Positions 47,360 to 60,137 of a DNA stretch of 64,000 nt are shown piece after piece. This stretch comes from Fremontodendron californicum (taxonomy: Eukaryota > Streptophyta > Magnoliopsida > Malvales > Malvaceae): positions 8,189,001 through 8,253,000 of the forward strand of contig JAULJL010000010.1 in the NCBI GenBank assembly GCA_030761205.1, read 5' to 3'. Every line of letters begins with the position of its first letter. Position 1 is the stretch's first letter. Position numbers and translations under genes: made by a program. The notes under the pieces are model-generated. The model worked only from the letters and a program-made list of their open reading frames with translations. It had not been told where the DNA came from and did not search any database.

Positions 47360-47805
47360 TTTAAAGCTGATGCCTCGTTAGGAGGAGTTTTTCATCGTTG
47401 GAAATTTAAAGTTGATGCCTCGTTAGGAGGAGTTTTTCATCGTTGGGAATTTAAAGTTGATGCCTCGTTAGGAGGAGTTTTTCATCGTTGGGAATTTAAA
47501 GTTGATGCCTCGTTAGGAGGAGTTTTTCATCGTTGGGAATTTAAAGTTGATGCCTCGTAGAGAGGAGTTTTACTTCGTTGGGAATTTAAAGTTGATGCCT
47601 CGTAGAGAGGAGTTTTTCTTCGTTGGGAATTTAAAGTTGAAGCCTCGGTGGAGGAGTATGTTTTCATGTTAGGTTTATTTAAAGTTGAAGCCTCGGTGGA
47701 GTAGTATGTTTTCATGTTAGGTTTATTTAAAGTTGAAGCCTCGGTGGAGGAGTATATTTTCACGTTGGGTTTGTTTAAAGTTTACGCCTCGCTTAGAGGA
47801 GCTTT
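47360..47805 (+). repeat. 45-bp then 48-bp tandem array near the 3' LTR
   Basis: Units begin GATGCCTCG at 47369, 47414, 47459, 47504, 47549 and 47594, then a GAAGCCTCGG variant at 47639, 47687 and 47735, with a last unit near 47783. The first part has a 45-bp period and the second 48 bp, both multiples of three. A frame reading KVDASLGGVFHRWEF spans the first part. A T-rich counterpart occurs on the other strand. Confidence 0.9.
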
Positions 47806-47908
47806 TCTACGATGGGATTTTCTTTAAGTACATAGGTCTTTTTTAATGTTTGAGAACTTAGTAGGGTGTCTACGTCTTTGCACATCCCCTGTTTCTCAGG
47901 GAATGCAC

Positions 47909-47921
47909 AAAGAGGGGCAAC
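47909..47921 (+). other. polypurine tract of the TR-GAG-like element
   Basis: AAAGAGGGGCAAC immediately precedes the 3' LTR. Confidence 0.75.
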
Positions 47922-50177
47922 TGTAGATACCGGATTTTATCCGGGTTGTAATCCAAATTTTATTTTTGAATTAAACAAAAAAAAATCATAAATAAAAAAA
48001 GAAGGAAAATTAGAAATTACAAAGAAATAATTAGAAAAAAATAAAGAAAAAAAAACAAGTTTGGGTTGAATTAAAATTCTTCTTTGGATTGAACTTGGAC
48101 TCTAAGAGTTATGGTTGAAACAAAAAATCCTTTCTTGATCAGATTAAAGACTCCTAACTAAATTAAAACCTAAATTCCTTTCCTATATAATGAGCCCAAG
48201 CCTCAACCACAAAGACATGAGAGAAACATAGAATTTTCGGAGTAAGCAAGCAAGATCAGTAGAAGAATTTTTTTTTGGTGAGTTTCGAAATTCTTGGTTC
48301 TTAGTGCTAGGGTTTGATTTGTAGGGTGTTTAGTAGTGAAAAATCTTGGTTTAATTAAATGAAGCTTAGGCCGGAGTTGGGTGACCGTTCGGCGATCAAC
48401 GGAGGAGATCGGAGAGGTTGAAGTTGCGACTTTCAAACTCAGATCTAGGATTATCGGGTTAGATTCGGGAAAAACTAAGTTGATTTTTGGATAGAGGAGA
48501 TCGAAAGGGATTTTTGGTGATTTTTTGGGAATTTTTGGACTCTGGTGATCGGCGGTCGGCGGTGGTGGTGTCTTGCCGGAATCTGTAAATTTTTTGGGTT
48601 TTGATTTGGTGTTTCTTCATTTTGTTCTTGGGAAGGAAGGAAGGAAGGGTTAGAGAAAAGGAATAAGTTTTTTTTTAGAAAGGTAAGTGAACCAAAAAAA
48701 AAAATTTGTTATGAGGGGGGTCAGCAGGGACCCGCGCGCGGCCCTCGCCTGGGCTAGACCCAGTTGCTGGCTCTCTTGTCTTTTTTTTTTTTTTAATTTT
48801 TTTTCCTTTCCTTTCTTTTGTTTCCTTTTCTTTTATTTCCTTTTATATCCTTTTTATCACATCTTCACTATTCCTTTTACGTTTTTGTTTGATTTGAGTT
48901 TTTTTTTTATTTGTTTAAATGACAATTATTTATTTATTGGTACTAATTTTATTTTTAATTTTGATGTTTACAGGTATATTTTTACGAATTAACTTTGATA
49001 GGATTATTATATTATTTTTAACTATTATTACTATTATATTATTTTTTATTAACCATTATATTATTTTTATTAACTATTATTTTATACTATTATATTTATA
49101 TATTTTAACCATTATTATTTATTATTAATTATTTCAAACTATTGTTTTAATTATATTTAATTATTATTTATTAATTATTAATTTTATTATTATTAGTAAG
49201 ATATATTTTTTTTTTATTAAGTTTTTTTTAATTGATGATTAGTTATTTTAAAATTAATAAATTTAGATCTTTTCCAATGATGAAATTCGAAGAGATCACG
49301 AACGGTGGATTTCTAAGAAATTTCTAGGTGAGAAAATTCTCTTAAAAATTCTACAGAATGAATGGAATGATTTTTTTTAAGGGATTATTTTCGATATCAA
49401 TAAAGGTTAAAATTTATTTTTTTTTAAATAATTAATTTTCAATGTCTCTTTTTCAAGATAATTTTTCATAATAAATGCCTAATTAAAAATAAAGGATAGA
49501 TTAGGATTTTTTCCGATGATGAAATTCAAAAGAGTCACGAATGGTTGACTTTTAAGAAACTTTTAGGTGAGAAAAATTCTCTTAAAAATTCTCCAGAACG
49601 AATGGAAGAATATTCTAAGGGATAATTTTCGATATTAAGATCAGAATTTATTTTTCGGACAAACATTAATAAAAATGTAGATTAATTTTGAAAGATTAAT
49701 TTAAGAAATAATTTTGTTGAATAATCTAACTTTTCCGACGACGGAGCCTCTTCAATAGAACGAATGGTTTCTTTTGAATACTCTCGAGGTGAGGAAACGT
49801 TTTTTAGTAATTTTTCCAGAATGAATGGAAGGAAGACCTAAAAAATGATTTTCAAGATCTTTAACAATTAAAATGAAATAGGATAGACAAGACCATTTAA
49901 TTAAGACTTTTTAAGTATCACAAGACTAATTAGGTACTATCTCTTAGATAGGCGTTGTGAGGGTGCTAATCCTTCCTCACACGTAACCGTACTCCCGAAC
50001 CTAGTTTTGATAAGTAGGTCAGAACCTATTCTTTTTAAGGTGGCTTAGTCAAGCTTAGGATTACTTTAAAAAGGATAGATTCATATACGTGACTAATCAC
50101 ACATAGATTAGATGATTAGTGGAGACTCCATTGATTTGTGTCTAGCATGTTGAATTCATATTTGGCACGTTATGACA
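47922..50177 (+). repeat. 3' LTR of the TR-GAG-like element (2256 bp)
   Basis: Collinear with the 5' LTR. One visible length difference is the loss of a repeated ATTATTAATTATTAATT-type segment near 49200. The PBS-like motif reads TGGAGACTCC here. Confidence 0.9.
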
Positions 50178-50182
50178 ATCAC

Positions 50183-50785
50183 TGTTGTTTTTAATCTCAC
50201 CAGAATCAATTTCGCTGTCCATCCAAATAGATCTTAAAATCCTTTTGTGATCAGTTTGAGGTTAAGAGTAAACGAATAATCCAAATTAAGCCCAATAATT
50301 TCGTCCAGAAATGGTGGTCGTATCCTTGGCCGTGGATCACCAAACAATCTTGAGATCGCTTGAAAGGAAAGTACGTTCATTTCACCAAGTCCACAGATTC
50401 ACAAAGAAACAAATAGATGTGTCTTTCGATAAATAAGGGTCTTGCTTTCCAACCAAAAAAAAAATTTTGATGTTCACATATCAACTTTGGACGTTTAAGC
50501 AAGATGTTTATAACTCAACAGCTGTAGCTCTATTCCAAACAAAAGATGGGTTTTTATTACTTTTCCAAACAGTAAATTGAACCAAAAATTTCCATTGAGG
50601 GGCTTCAACATTTTTTATTTATTTTTGCATGAGAACCATGACAAAATTTGCATGCTCAAAAGACACAACGAATAAGGAATTATTAAACGTAAATCTTCAT
50701 GCACTAACGTTGTTCTTATGAATCACATGCCAATTAATTAATTAATTGCTTTTGGACTTGGAAAGTGTCTTGAAAACAATCAACA
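50183..50785. other. intergenic DNA, no gene seen
   Basis: Ordinary sequence to the right of the LTR element. No open frame of interest. Confidence 0.5.
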
Positions 50786-51113
50786 TGGACGGTCCTTGGG
50801 CTCTTGGGTCAGGTCGGGCCGGGCCGCAGCCCGATTTTTTATAAAATCTTTATTCAGATCCGACCCTAGGTCAGGCCGGGCCGGCCCGACAGGATCGAAT
50901 TCACTGTTCATAATATTAAAAAAATATTTTTTTATTTTTTTATATTTTTATAATTAAAATTAAAATTAAATAAAATAATATTATTATAATTAAAAAAATA
51001 TTGTTCTGGGTCTGGCCGGACCTGCCCAAATTAAAAATATCCTACCTAGGCCCAGCCTAATATAGGTCGAGCTTGTAGAACCGGGCGGGCTATCCGACCT
51101 ATGAATAGGTCTA
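50786..51113. mobile_element. hAT-type MITE, left end eroded, copy E
   Basis: It shows the family's GGTCGGGCCGGGCC blocks, AATTCACTGTTCATAA and an A/T core. The right end is intact (GACCTATGAATAGGTCTA, ending 51113). The left terminal motif is not recognisable and no target duplication was found. Confidence 0.7.
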
Positions 51114-53161
51114 GCTATAATCATATAAACGGAATAATATATTGATTTTGCTAACAAATATTTTTAAAACACTTTAAAATTTGTTATTATATTATTTATA
51201 ATAATAAAATTATATTAAATGCGTTAATGAATAATTTTATTTATTATTTTTAATATATTTATTAAATATATTATTATATATAATAACCTTAAAAGTATTC
51301 GTAAAAAAAATTCATATCTACTTTGTTTTTGATAACAAAGCCCAAATGTCATGATTGCTTTTATTTCTTTCCACTTCTATACACGTAGACTTGTAGCTTT
51401 ATATTAAATTTTGTTAAAGTGAAGAATTTTATTTTTTATTCTTCTAGAATTCGTATTTGATACCAAATAAAGTTTTTAATTTTATAAACGGGATTAAGAG
51501 ATGATTATATATATATTAATTTTTAAAATTATTTTTTATTATTTTTTTAAATAAATCTTAAAGGGTATATATTATATTATTTCCCACTTGTAAAATTTGA
51601 AAACTTCACTTACTATAATTTCTCGTTTCTTTATTACTTTTTTCCCATTATTTTCAATACACCCATCATCAAGATATGCACATATAAGATTCATTCATAA
51701 TTTTTGAAATTCATATATTTAAATAGCGATTAAAAATAATACAAGGGAGGCAAACCTCATATAATTTTTTTTTCTCTTTTAAACATTGAAGATTAGAAAT
51801 GTACAGAGCCAACTTGGTTTGGAGAGAGCGCATAACAGCTTATTTTTTACTAGTATTTCTTTTACTTAGTAAAATTATTTTATACTCCCTCTTTCACATA
51901 AATACTATTTTAATTTGACTTTTGATGATCAAATTATTTTAAACTTTGACTTCATTTTGTTTGAAATATATTAATAATTAAAATATGAAAAGAAAAAAAA
52001 AACACTTTCCAAAAACTTTGAATAAAGAGGTTTTCAAATGTTTTTTTTATAAATAAAAAAAAATAGTTTAATAAAATATTTAAAAACATCAATGATCAAA
52101 ATTGAAAATATTTGATTGAAAAAAAAAATCCAAACATTATTTATGGGACGAAGGGTGTATCAAAGTAACTAAAATAATTCTTTTTTTTTTCTCTCAAAAC
52201 AATGCATCCATCTACCTTTATTGTTTTTCTCTCCATTACCTATTTTTTGGTTGTATCGATCACCACTGTCTACATACATAGAACTCATTCATGCATGAAT
52301 TTTAAAATTTATATTTTTGAATAGTAATTAAAAGTATATTAAAAATTAATTGATGAATTTATTTAAAAATTAATAAAAGAGAGTTGGATCCAAAAATTGA
52401 GGGTTTCTTTCTCCCTTTCTAAACATTTGGATAAGAATAGAGAATCTCGAAGGAGCCAAGTGAGTTGGGAGGAGGTGGACATGGCCACTTGTTTTTTACT
52501 ATTTTCGTCCCAATAAACTTGTCACATTTTGATTTTTGCTGGTAATTAAGTTTCAAATTGTGGACTTTTATTTTTTTATAGAGAGAATATTTTTGGTTTT
52601 ACTTTTAGTATAATTAATTATTTTAAATGAAAATAAAATCATCCATTTTGTTCTAAAAAAAATTTACAATGTTAATATTTAATTGTGAAAATTATGAAAA
52701 TTTTGTATAAGTCACACTAACATGTATGTGTGCATATATATACACGCACATGCACACCACAACACATATAGATATATACAATAATTGTTTCACAAATAAA
52801 ATAGGCAAAGGAAAATGATATTTTTCGAGAGATATACAGGACTAATTAATTAATATTTAATTCTAGAAATTCTAGTTGAGGAACATAGATATAGCAACAC
52901 GCAAACTAAAGAATATGAGGCAGCAGAGAACGCCAACTAATCACCTAAGGACTTTGATGGTGATCTCCAAAAACTTTTCACTAAATTAAACTCGGTCGTA
53001 CCGAGCGACAACAATTTCATACCAACAGTACTATTAAACTAATGAAGATCAGAATGGACCTATTAAGCTTGGTGGTGTACATGGATTTTAGGTTTACTCA
53101 GGGTGAGTTCATCGGGAGCTCTATCGGCATGTTCTCTAGGAATCCAATTACGTAGAGGGAG
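51114..53161. other. AT-rich intergenic DNA
   Basis: No gene seen. The block ACTCCCTCTTTCACATAAAT (51884) through TATGGGACGAAGGGTGT (52141) resembles the ends of common plant MITEs (CTCCCTC...GGGACGAAGG). That is a possible Stowaway- or PIF-type insertion at about 51880-52160. Another such end may lie near 52490. Confidence 0.45.
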
Positions 53162-53590
53162 TGTCATGGTTGTAGAGAGAAGTCATGAATTTCATATTAA
53201 ATGTGTATTAAAATTATATTGGGTATATAAGTATTCACATCATCTTCAACTTGTAATGTGCTTTTTGTGGACAAAACCGTAAGATCCATTGGTCGAAGTG
53301 GACAATACCTTGCAGGTTGGTGCGGACCGCGACATTTGGTATAAGAGCCGACTCTGAGGGTACTAACGATGTGTCACTGAGGACAGTGGACCCTCGTTGG
53401 AGTGGAGGAAGATATCATGGTCCTAGAGAGGAACCATGAATCCCACGTCGGTTGTTTAAAGTTCAACTGAGTATATAAGTATTCGCAGTTTCACATCATT
53501 TTCAATCTGTGAGACGCTTTTTGTATATAAAACCTTGAAACTCAATGGACTAAAACGTGTAATACCTTGCAGATTGGTATGCCCCGAAGC
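53162..53590 (+). mobile_element. TRIM retrotransposon (miniature LTR element)
   Basis: Two diverged direct repeats of about 173 bp (53162-53334 and 53413-about 53586) share TCATGGT..TAGAGAG, GTATATAAGTATTC, GCTTTTTGTRKA and AATACCTTGCAG. The first ends CGACA and is followed by TTTGGTATAAGAGCC (53335), a one-base variant of the initiator tRNA-Met primer site. A purine-rich GGAGTGGAGGAAG precedes the second. There is no coding capacity, as expected for TRIMs. The LTRs are clearly old. Confidence 0.65.
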
Positions 53591-53639
53591 GTGAAGTTGC
53601 AGTAGTTGGAAGAGGAAAGTTCAAAATGGCCAAAGGCTA

Positions 53640-53713
53640 AAGACTTACTCGGTAATCCGTCGGTATTAACATATTTTTTTCGACGAAGTCGGAAAAAATG
53701 TGTTCTTGTAGTG
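53640..53713. mobile_element. remnant of a CACTA terminus
   Basis: AATCCGTCGGTATTAACA, CGACGAAGTCGG and the closing TGTTCTTGTAGTG resemble the right subterminal and terminal sequence of the 27241-34655 element. No left end is nearby. Confidence 0.5.
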
Positions 53714-54830
53714 TAATGTGACCGTGATCCATTACTAAGATAACTTTGTTTTGAGTACACAGTACTTCTCTTGTATGCTTCACAAAATGTTTGATTTTTC
53801 TTGCATTAAGGGAGGTCTGCTCCCGGTTTCTTAAATTTGTTGTATTTGCATCATATCATTTACCAGGCGTCGATAGATTGTCGTGACTGAGCCAATTCAT
53901 CCACGTACCATGGTTTTCAATTGCTGGGGATTGGGCACAATTTAGGGGGAGAGATTGTTCCCTGGCCTGTTTTGAGCTGATTAATCTCCAGTATTATTAC
54001 TTGTCGAACATGTTCTAATAAATATCGTAAACTTTAATTAAGAGAAACAAAGGATTATTGCAACATTATATCTATTGGTATAGTTTAATAGTTCACTATG
54101 AAGAAAATTTTCAAGTTTCATGAATGAATCTTAAAGTTAAAAATTAGAACTTTTAAATTGATTGATAAATTGAATAAAAATAATATTTTGATAAATTTAT
54201 ATTAAAAAGGAAGATTCACTTTAATGTAAAACTAGAATCATAATGCAAGTTGAATTTAGTATATAATAACTACCAGGATTTGCTACATCTGCTTCAGCCC
54301 AATGCTTATATCAGCAGCAATGGCTTTATCCCATTTCACATGGTTTTTGTATAGTCTTTCTATCAAGAGAAAAGGATATATTCTATTCACCAAGCACGAG
54401 CTTGGACAGATGCTTGTTAATCAATAAAACAGTGTAAGTGTTTTTTTTTTTTTTTTGATGCTTATATTTACATATAAAACAATTTGAACAGTCTCTTTCT
54501 TTTGATTTATGGATTGATAAGTCAATTTGAATTGATTTTTTTAGTTTTTTTTTTTTGCATGACTATCAGTCGATTTCAAGGTGGTTTTGAGAATCGAACA
54601 CGTTGATAATGAGAAATGGAAAAGGTAGGCACGTAATTAAGCAGAAAGTGTTGCATGCGTATCCATTTTTAGTCTGAACAATCTTCTAAAATGTGACGGA
54701 AAGATTTGGTCCATAATATGAACGCGATCGAGGAAGGTCCTACCCATATTTTTCTTCGAATTGTAAGACAAGTAATAAAAAGACTGGCGGGAAATATATG
54801 CTATAATTTGATTGGAAATTACCGTAATCT
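53714..54830. other. intergenic DNA, no gene seen
   Basis: No convincing coding frame. T-runs lie near 54441 and 54548. Confidence 0.5.
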
Positions 54831-54838
54831 GTTCAAAC

Positions 54839-55356
54839 TAGAGGTAATCATGGCCGGGTCAAGCTTATGTATAGTATTAACATCATATATGCTTGTCCAA
54901 ATTCGATCCGGTCCGAAATATGTGTCTTAAATTTTACCCAAACCTGTCCATATTTGTAAATGGATACCTCAAACCAATTTAAACCCGTCCATTTTTTTTT
55001 TAAAATATATTATTTTTTATTTAACCTTTAGTAATTTTATATTTTTTCTTTTATTAAGTTCTTAAACATGGATAAATTAACATATTTTTTAATATTTACA
55101 CAATAATACTATATATATTTAATCTTTATATAACATAAATTACATAATATTATAAAAACAATATATTCTTTAATTAAAAAATGGGCCGGGCCAAGTTTGG
55201 ATCTTAAATGTTGGAGCCAAGGCCGACTCATTTTCTAAACGGGCCTCATTTTTTTGCTCAAATCTTTTTTTCGGGCCTAATATTTTTATCCAAACCCTCC
55301 CAAATATAAGCGGACCTTTGGGCTTGAACGGTTAACCCAACCCTTAGACAGCTCTA
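54839..55356. mobile_element. hAT-type MITE, 518 bp, copy D
   Basis: The left end TAGAGGTAATCATGGCCGGG and the inverted right end AACCCTTAGACAGCTCTA are flanked by GTTCAAAC (54831-54838) and ATTCAAAC (55357-55364), an 8-bp target duplication with one difference. Longer than copies A and B, with an extended A/T core. The frame at 54706-54930 crosses its left edge and is not a gene. Confidence 0.85.
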
Positions 55357-55364
55357 ATTCAAAC

Positions 55365-55875
55365 CAATGAAACAATGTAATAATATTTTTTTATTACATT
55401 CAACTAATCAATTATGAAATATCTATTTCCTTATATTTCATTATAATCGATTAACTATTCTATCCCCTTTTTATCCAATTCATCGAACCAAACGCAACAT
55501 AAGAGGTCTACATTTTGATGTTCCTCGTCATCATTTTGTTATAAATCATCGTTTCACATTATCATTCTGTGAAGCATCATCAATTTTTTTGCACAAAAGA
55601 ATTATATGAAATGATGACGTGATACATAATGATCATGACGTGGAATGCCAAAATGGAGACCTGTTAATGTCTAACTACTATTAACTAAGAATGCATCGGT
55701 GATCTAAACGTTAGTTTTCAAAATTAAGTTACTAGAATAGAGAAGAAGAAAAAGTTAAAGTGATTACATGTAGAGGTATCTACGAATTGGTTTAGACCAG
55801 GCTTAGATATGGTATTAATTGTCGTAATTAGGAAATGTCCCATCGCTGGACACCTGTTAAATGACGTTGAAAAGG
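55365..55875. other. intergenic DNA, no gene seen
   Basis: No supported feature. Confidence 0.5.
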
Positions 55876-56542
55876 TGTAGACACTTAATTTTATCCGGAT
55901 CACTAAAATAGGTATATTTTTTTTTTCTAAATTGATATTTCAAAATGTAAAAAGATTTTTTTTTATCCTGCAGGTGGTACTCCGAGACTTAGTCTAAGAA
56001 GGCGAGCATAATAAGTCAAATTTGAAAAAGTCAATCCCAAAAAGTCAACCCCAAAAAAGTCAACCTCAAAAACTCAACTACTAAAATAGTCAACTCACTT
56101 TCAAAATCAAGATTTGAAGTTCAATTGAAAAATGGCGAAAGAATTTTGATAATCCGAGGTCTATATTGAAAGATATGGAGTTTGGAAGTTGGGTTACGGA
56201 GATTCAGTAGAAAGAAAACCCTAATTCGGGAAATTTGGGGAAAAGTGCTTAAACGATCAAATTGGTCAAAATTGAAGGTTTCAAATGAAAGATAAGCACT
56301 GGCTACGGATAATGGAGAAGCTACTTGAAAGCAAAACTGAAAGAAAAGTCAATCCGGAAGAAAATCGAGAATTAGGATTTTTGGTGGATTTCGGTAAAAT
56401 TTGGAAGAATTACAGAAATGGCCCGATTCGATAAGACTAAAGCCCCTAATGGATGAGGAGTGATTAAAAAAGGATAGCCCAAGGGTCAGTTTGAAGAAAA
56501 TCTGAAAATCGGACTTCTTTTGAGCAAAATCGGGTTTCGTAG

Positions 56543-57170
56543 GCAAAATGGCAAAATTGAAAAATTTGGGAAAAATAGCAAATGAACTCCAAAAATTCTG
56601 AAAAATTGCAGGTCTCATTCTTAAATCATTTCGAAGAGATTGGGGAAAGAAAATCCGGATTCGGAGTTCATTTGCAAAATGGCCAAATCCCGGATCCCTT
56701 ATGTAGAAATTCAAGAAGATAAATCCCGAAAAAATAGCAAATGAACTCAAAAAGTTTTGAAAATTTTCAGATCTCATTCTTAAATTATTTGGAAGAGATT
56801 GGCGAAATAAAATCCGGATTCGAAGTTCGTTTGCAAAATGGCCAAATCTCGGGCCCACTATGTAGTAATTCAAGCAGATAAATCTCGAAAAAAATACCAA
56901 ATGAGTTCCAAAAATTATGAAAACTTACAGATCATACTTTTAAATTATTTGGAAGAGATTGGTGAAGAAAAATCTGGATTTGGAGCTCGTTTAAAAAATA
57001 GTAAAGTTTGGGAGCACAAAAGGGCAATTTTGGAAGAAAAAATTCAAATAAATAGCAAATGGACTCAAAAAATTTTGAACATCTCCAAAATTCAATTTTT
57101 TATTATTTTGGAAGTATTAAAAAAAAAAAAAAAAAATTTGAATTTGGAGTCCGTTTGCTATTTATTTACG
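56543..57170. repeat. about 159-bp tandem repeat in the solo LTR, about 4 copies
   Basis: GCAAAATGGC-type starts lie at 56543, 56674 and 56833, with a degenerate fourth near 56991. Each is followed by AATAGCAAATGAACTC and CTCATTCTTAAATTATTTGG. The overlapping long frames at 56349-56900 (-) and 56838-57386 (+) arise from the repeat. I do not call them genes. Confidence 0.75.
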
Positions 57171-59778
57171 TTCGGGGGGGCAAAAATGTCATTTTACTTA
57201 AGAAACCTAAAAGGGCTTTTCTTGCCTTTTAAAAAAATGGAGATTGGGCTAAAATATGAGAGGGCAGCCGGCCAAGGCCCAATGGTGGGCAAATATTTTT
57301 TGATTTTTAATCAAAAGGCCAACGATGAAGAAGAAGATAGTTATTTTTTTATCAAGCCTTTGCAATTAAGCCATATGGAGCAATGAATGAAGAGGGAGAA
57401 TGTCAACATAATGGCTTAAGATTCTTGAACAGCTGTAATTGTGGATAGTTGATTGCCTAATCTAAGGGTGATAATTTCACATTTTAAACATCTTGGATTA
57501 ATAGCCTTTGGATCAAAATTGGTTGGAAAAAAATGACAACACCCTAGCTATCAGTAAGGCCATACGGCCACACTAAGAATGAGGGGGCTCTTTCTCTATC
57601 ATGGCACTCTATTCACTCTTATTTGGCTGATTTTCTCTCCATTGTTGAAAAGGCAAAAAGAAAAGTTTAGAAAAGAAAAGAAAGTTAGAAGAGAAAAAGC
57701 TTGCAATATAGCTTTAGAGATTGCTTTAAGCACCATACTCTTGCACTTTCTTTGATTGCCCATTCTTGATTTGCTGTTTTCATTTGATATTTGGTGAGTT
57801 TCTTTTGATTTTTATTTTTAAAATAAGTGTTTTTAATATTCTTCTTCAAGTTCTTCTTTATACTTTCTTGGAAAAAGCTTTGAGAAATTTCTTTTCTTTT
57901 GTTTTTGGGTGGCCGAATGGCTTGGTTTTTTTTAGTATAGTTGTTGTTTGCATTTTTATTTCATGTTATTCATAATATTTAACAAGTTTTGATGCTCTAA
58001 ATCTTCTTCAAATACATAAGCATGAATCTTGTTTTGATTTGGTTGTTTGCTTGCTTTCATTTTTTAGTCTATTCTATTATTATCATGTTTATTTTACTTG
58101 TCTTGCATTTTTTATTTTCTGTTTTCAAAATGTTTAAGTTTGTTTATGTTTTACATTTTGTTAATCCATGTGTTTGTGAAAATGCCTATTGGTTTTCATG
58201 CCTTTACTTTATATTTGCATGATTTGAGTACTATTCTTTAGTTATGCATATTAGTATATCATGTGTTTGTGAAAATGCCATGCTCATTTTAAAGCATGAG
58301 ACCATTCGGCCACCCCTCTCTTTTAAGCTTTGTGTGTGCATTTTTGTTATGCTAGTTGATAGGTTTGTATTTTCATGATATTTGGTTTTGTATTTTATTT
58401 AAGCATGCTATATGTTTGTGTTATTGTCGTGCATTCTTTAGGTTTATGATTGGTTTGCTTTGCCATGCATATTCATGCATTTTAGGCCTAGGTTGCATTA
58501 AATGCCATGCAAGTTCATTTGGTCTAGGTCATTTTATTGATGCCATGCATTTTTCATGTCATTTAGGTTTTAAATCATGCATTTCATGCATCATATTTGC
58601 TGTATTTTCATGCATTTCATGTCATTGCCACTTGATTTATGACTTAGATCAATCAATAGTTCAAAGTCATGCTCATTTTGAGCATACTTGTCGAAAATTA
58701 AAGAGTTGTTAAATTGATTATTCTACCTTTGTGATTTTTTTTTTACTTAGCCAATTTTTGCCTAACTTTTCAAAAGTGTTAGGTACTGTTTGTGAGTCTT
58801 TAGGAGAGTCTCTAACATTTTTACTTTGATTTTTAAATGATTTTATCAAAGGCAAAAAAAATGTGTTCTGGCAAAACAGTTTTTTCACCCAGTACTCGTA
58901 CTTTCTCGATTTTTCTGGGCAGTCATCTTTAATCAAAAAACTTAAGCTGATTTTGTTCCGTGTATTTTTACATGTCCTGAGTCTCCAGTACTTTTTTAGA
59001 TTTTTTTGAATTTTTTAAAATAGGGTAAAAAATCATGCTTTAAAAATCATTAAAAACTGGACAGTAGAGGCAGAATTAAAAAATCATTAAAAATCATTAA
59101 AAATCATTAAAAACTGGACAGTAGAGGCAGAATTGAATTTGAAAAAAAATCATTTTTCTGTTTTGGTTAAGTTACTTAGAGAGGGCTGATTAGGGAGTTT
59201 AGCTACTGACTTAGGGTAGTTTCTAAGCCTTTTTAAACTCTAAAAATGATTTTTTAAATCTCGGGTTAAGGATGGTCAAGTCCGGGATTTTAAACTTAGA
59301 AAATTAGAGCCATTTAAAAAAGATTAAGCTAAGTTTTTATTTTTAATCTGAGCTTTTCAAAATTGTTTTCAAACAATCACAAAGTATTTTGGTTTTAGAA
59401 TATTTAATTTGATATATTTTTCTAAGGTAGCCGTATATCTTTTGAGATATACAGATTTTCTTAATTAAAGAAAAAAATACATTCTCATGCATTGCATTTT
59501 TCATATTCATGCATACTATATAATATGTGATTTTTGCTATGTTAATTTTCATGATGATGTTATTATCTTTGATTTAAATTTTTGATATTATATTAATTGT
59601 TATATGGTTTTGAATATTTCATGATATCCTATGCTTTTTATTTAGTTATTTTTGTCATATTATTTAGCATATACTATGTTCATGCATTATTATTTTTATT
59701 TTTATTTTCATGCATATTATATGATAGCATTATTTTATGTTTCATGTCATTTAGATTATATGCCATATCATTTATATT

Positions 59779-60065
59779 TGCCATGTCATTTAAATCATTT
59801 CATTTCATATAGAATATATTATATTACTTAGGTCATTTCATTTCATGTAGAATATATTATGTTACCTAGGTCATTTCATTTCATTTAGAATATATTATGT
59901 CACTTAGGATATTTTATTTCATTTAGAATATATCATATGACTTAGGATATTATATTTCATATAGAATATATCATGTTACCTAGGTCATTTCATTTCATTT
60001 AGAATATATCATATGACTTTGGATATTTCATTTCATTAAGAATATGCTAAGACATTTAAATTATT
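59779..60065. repeat. 38-bp minisatellite, 7 copies
   Basis: AGAATAT recurs at 59811, 59849, 59887, 59925, 59963, 60001 and 60039, an exact 38-bp period. Units read like TCATTTCATTTAGAATATAT followed by TATGTTACCTAGG. It lies just left of the MULE insertion. Confidence 0.9.
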
Positions 60066-60137
60066 TCATACCATTTAGGTTGCATTATATTATCTAAACT
60101 TTGCTATGTCATTTTATTTATGTCACACATATTCATA

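Larger units (their letters stand above)
39028..50177 (+). mobile_element. TR-GAG-like non-autonomous LTR retrotransposon (Tat/Ogre-like), 11.2 kb
   Basis: LTRs of 2300 and 2256 bp start TGTAGACACCGG/TGTAGATACCGG and end TTATGACA. They are flanked by the 5-bp target duplication ATCAC (39023-39027 and 50178-50182). A PBS follows the left LTR and a purine tract precedes the right. The 6.6-kb interior has a damaged gag near its 5' end, and no protease, reverse transcriptase, RNase H or integrase motif could be found. Two tandem arrays lie near the 3' end. This matches terminal-repeat retrotransposons carrying only gag. LTRs differ by many substitutions and indels, so it is older than the Copia element. 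Confidence 0.88.

Noticed and set aside
56349..57386. Two overlapping frames of about 180 codons on opposite strands
   Set aside because: Both arise from about 159-bp tandem repeats inside an LTR. No domain and no splice or promoter context.
59779..60065. 38-bp periodic array, a CRISPR-like period
   Set aside because: Units are contiguous without spacers and lie in an LTR.
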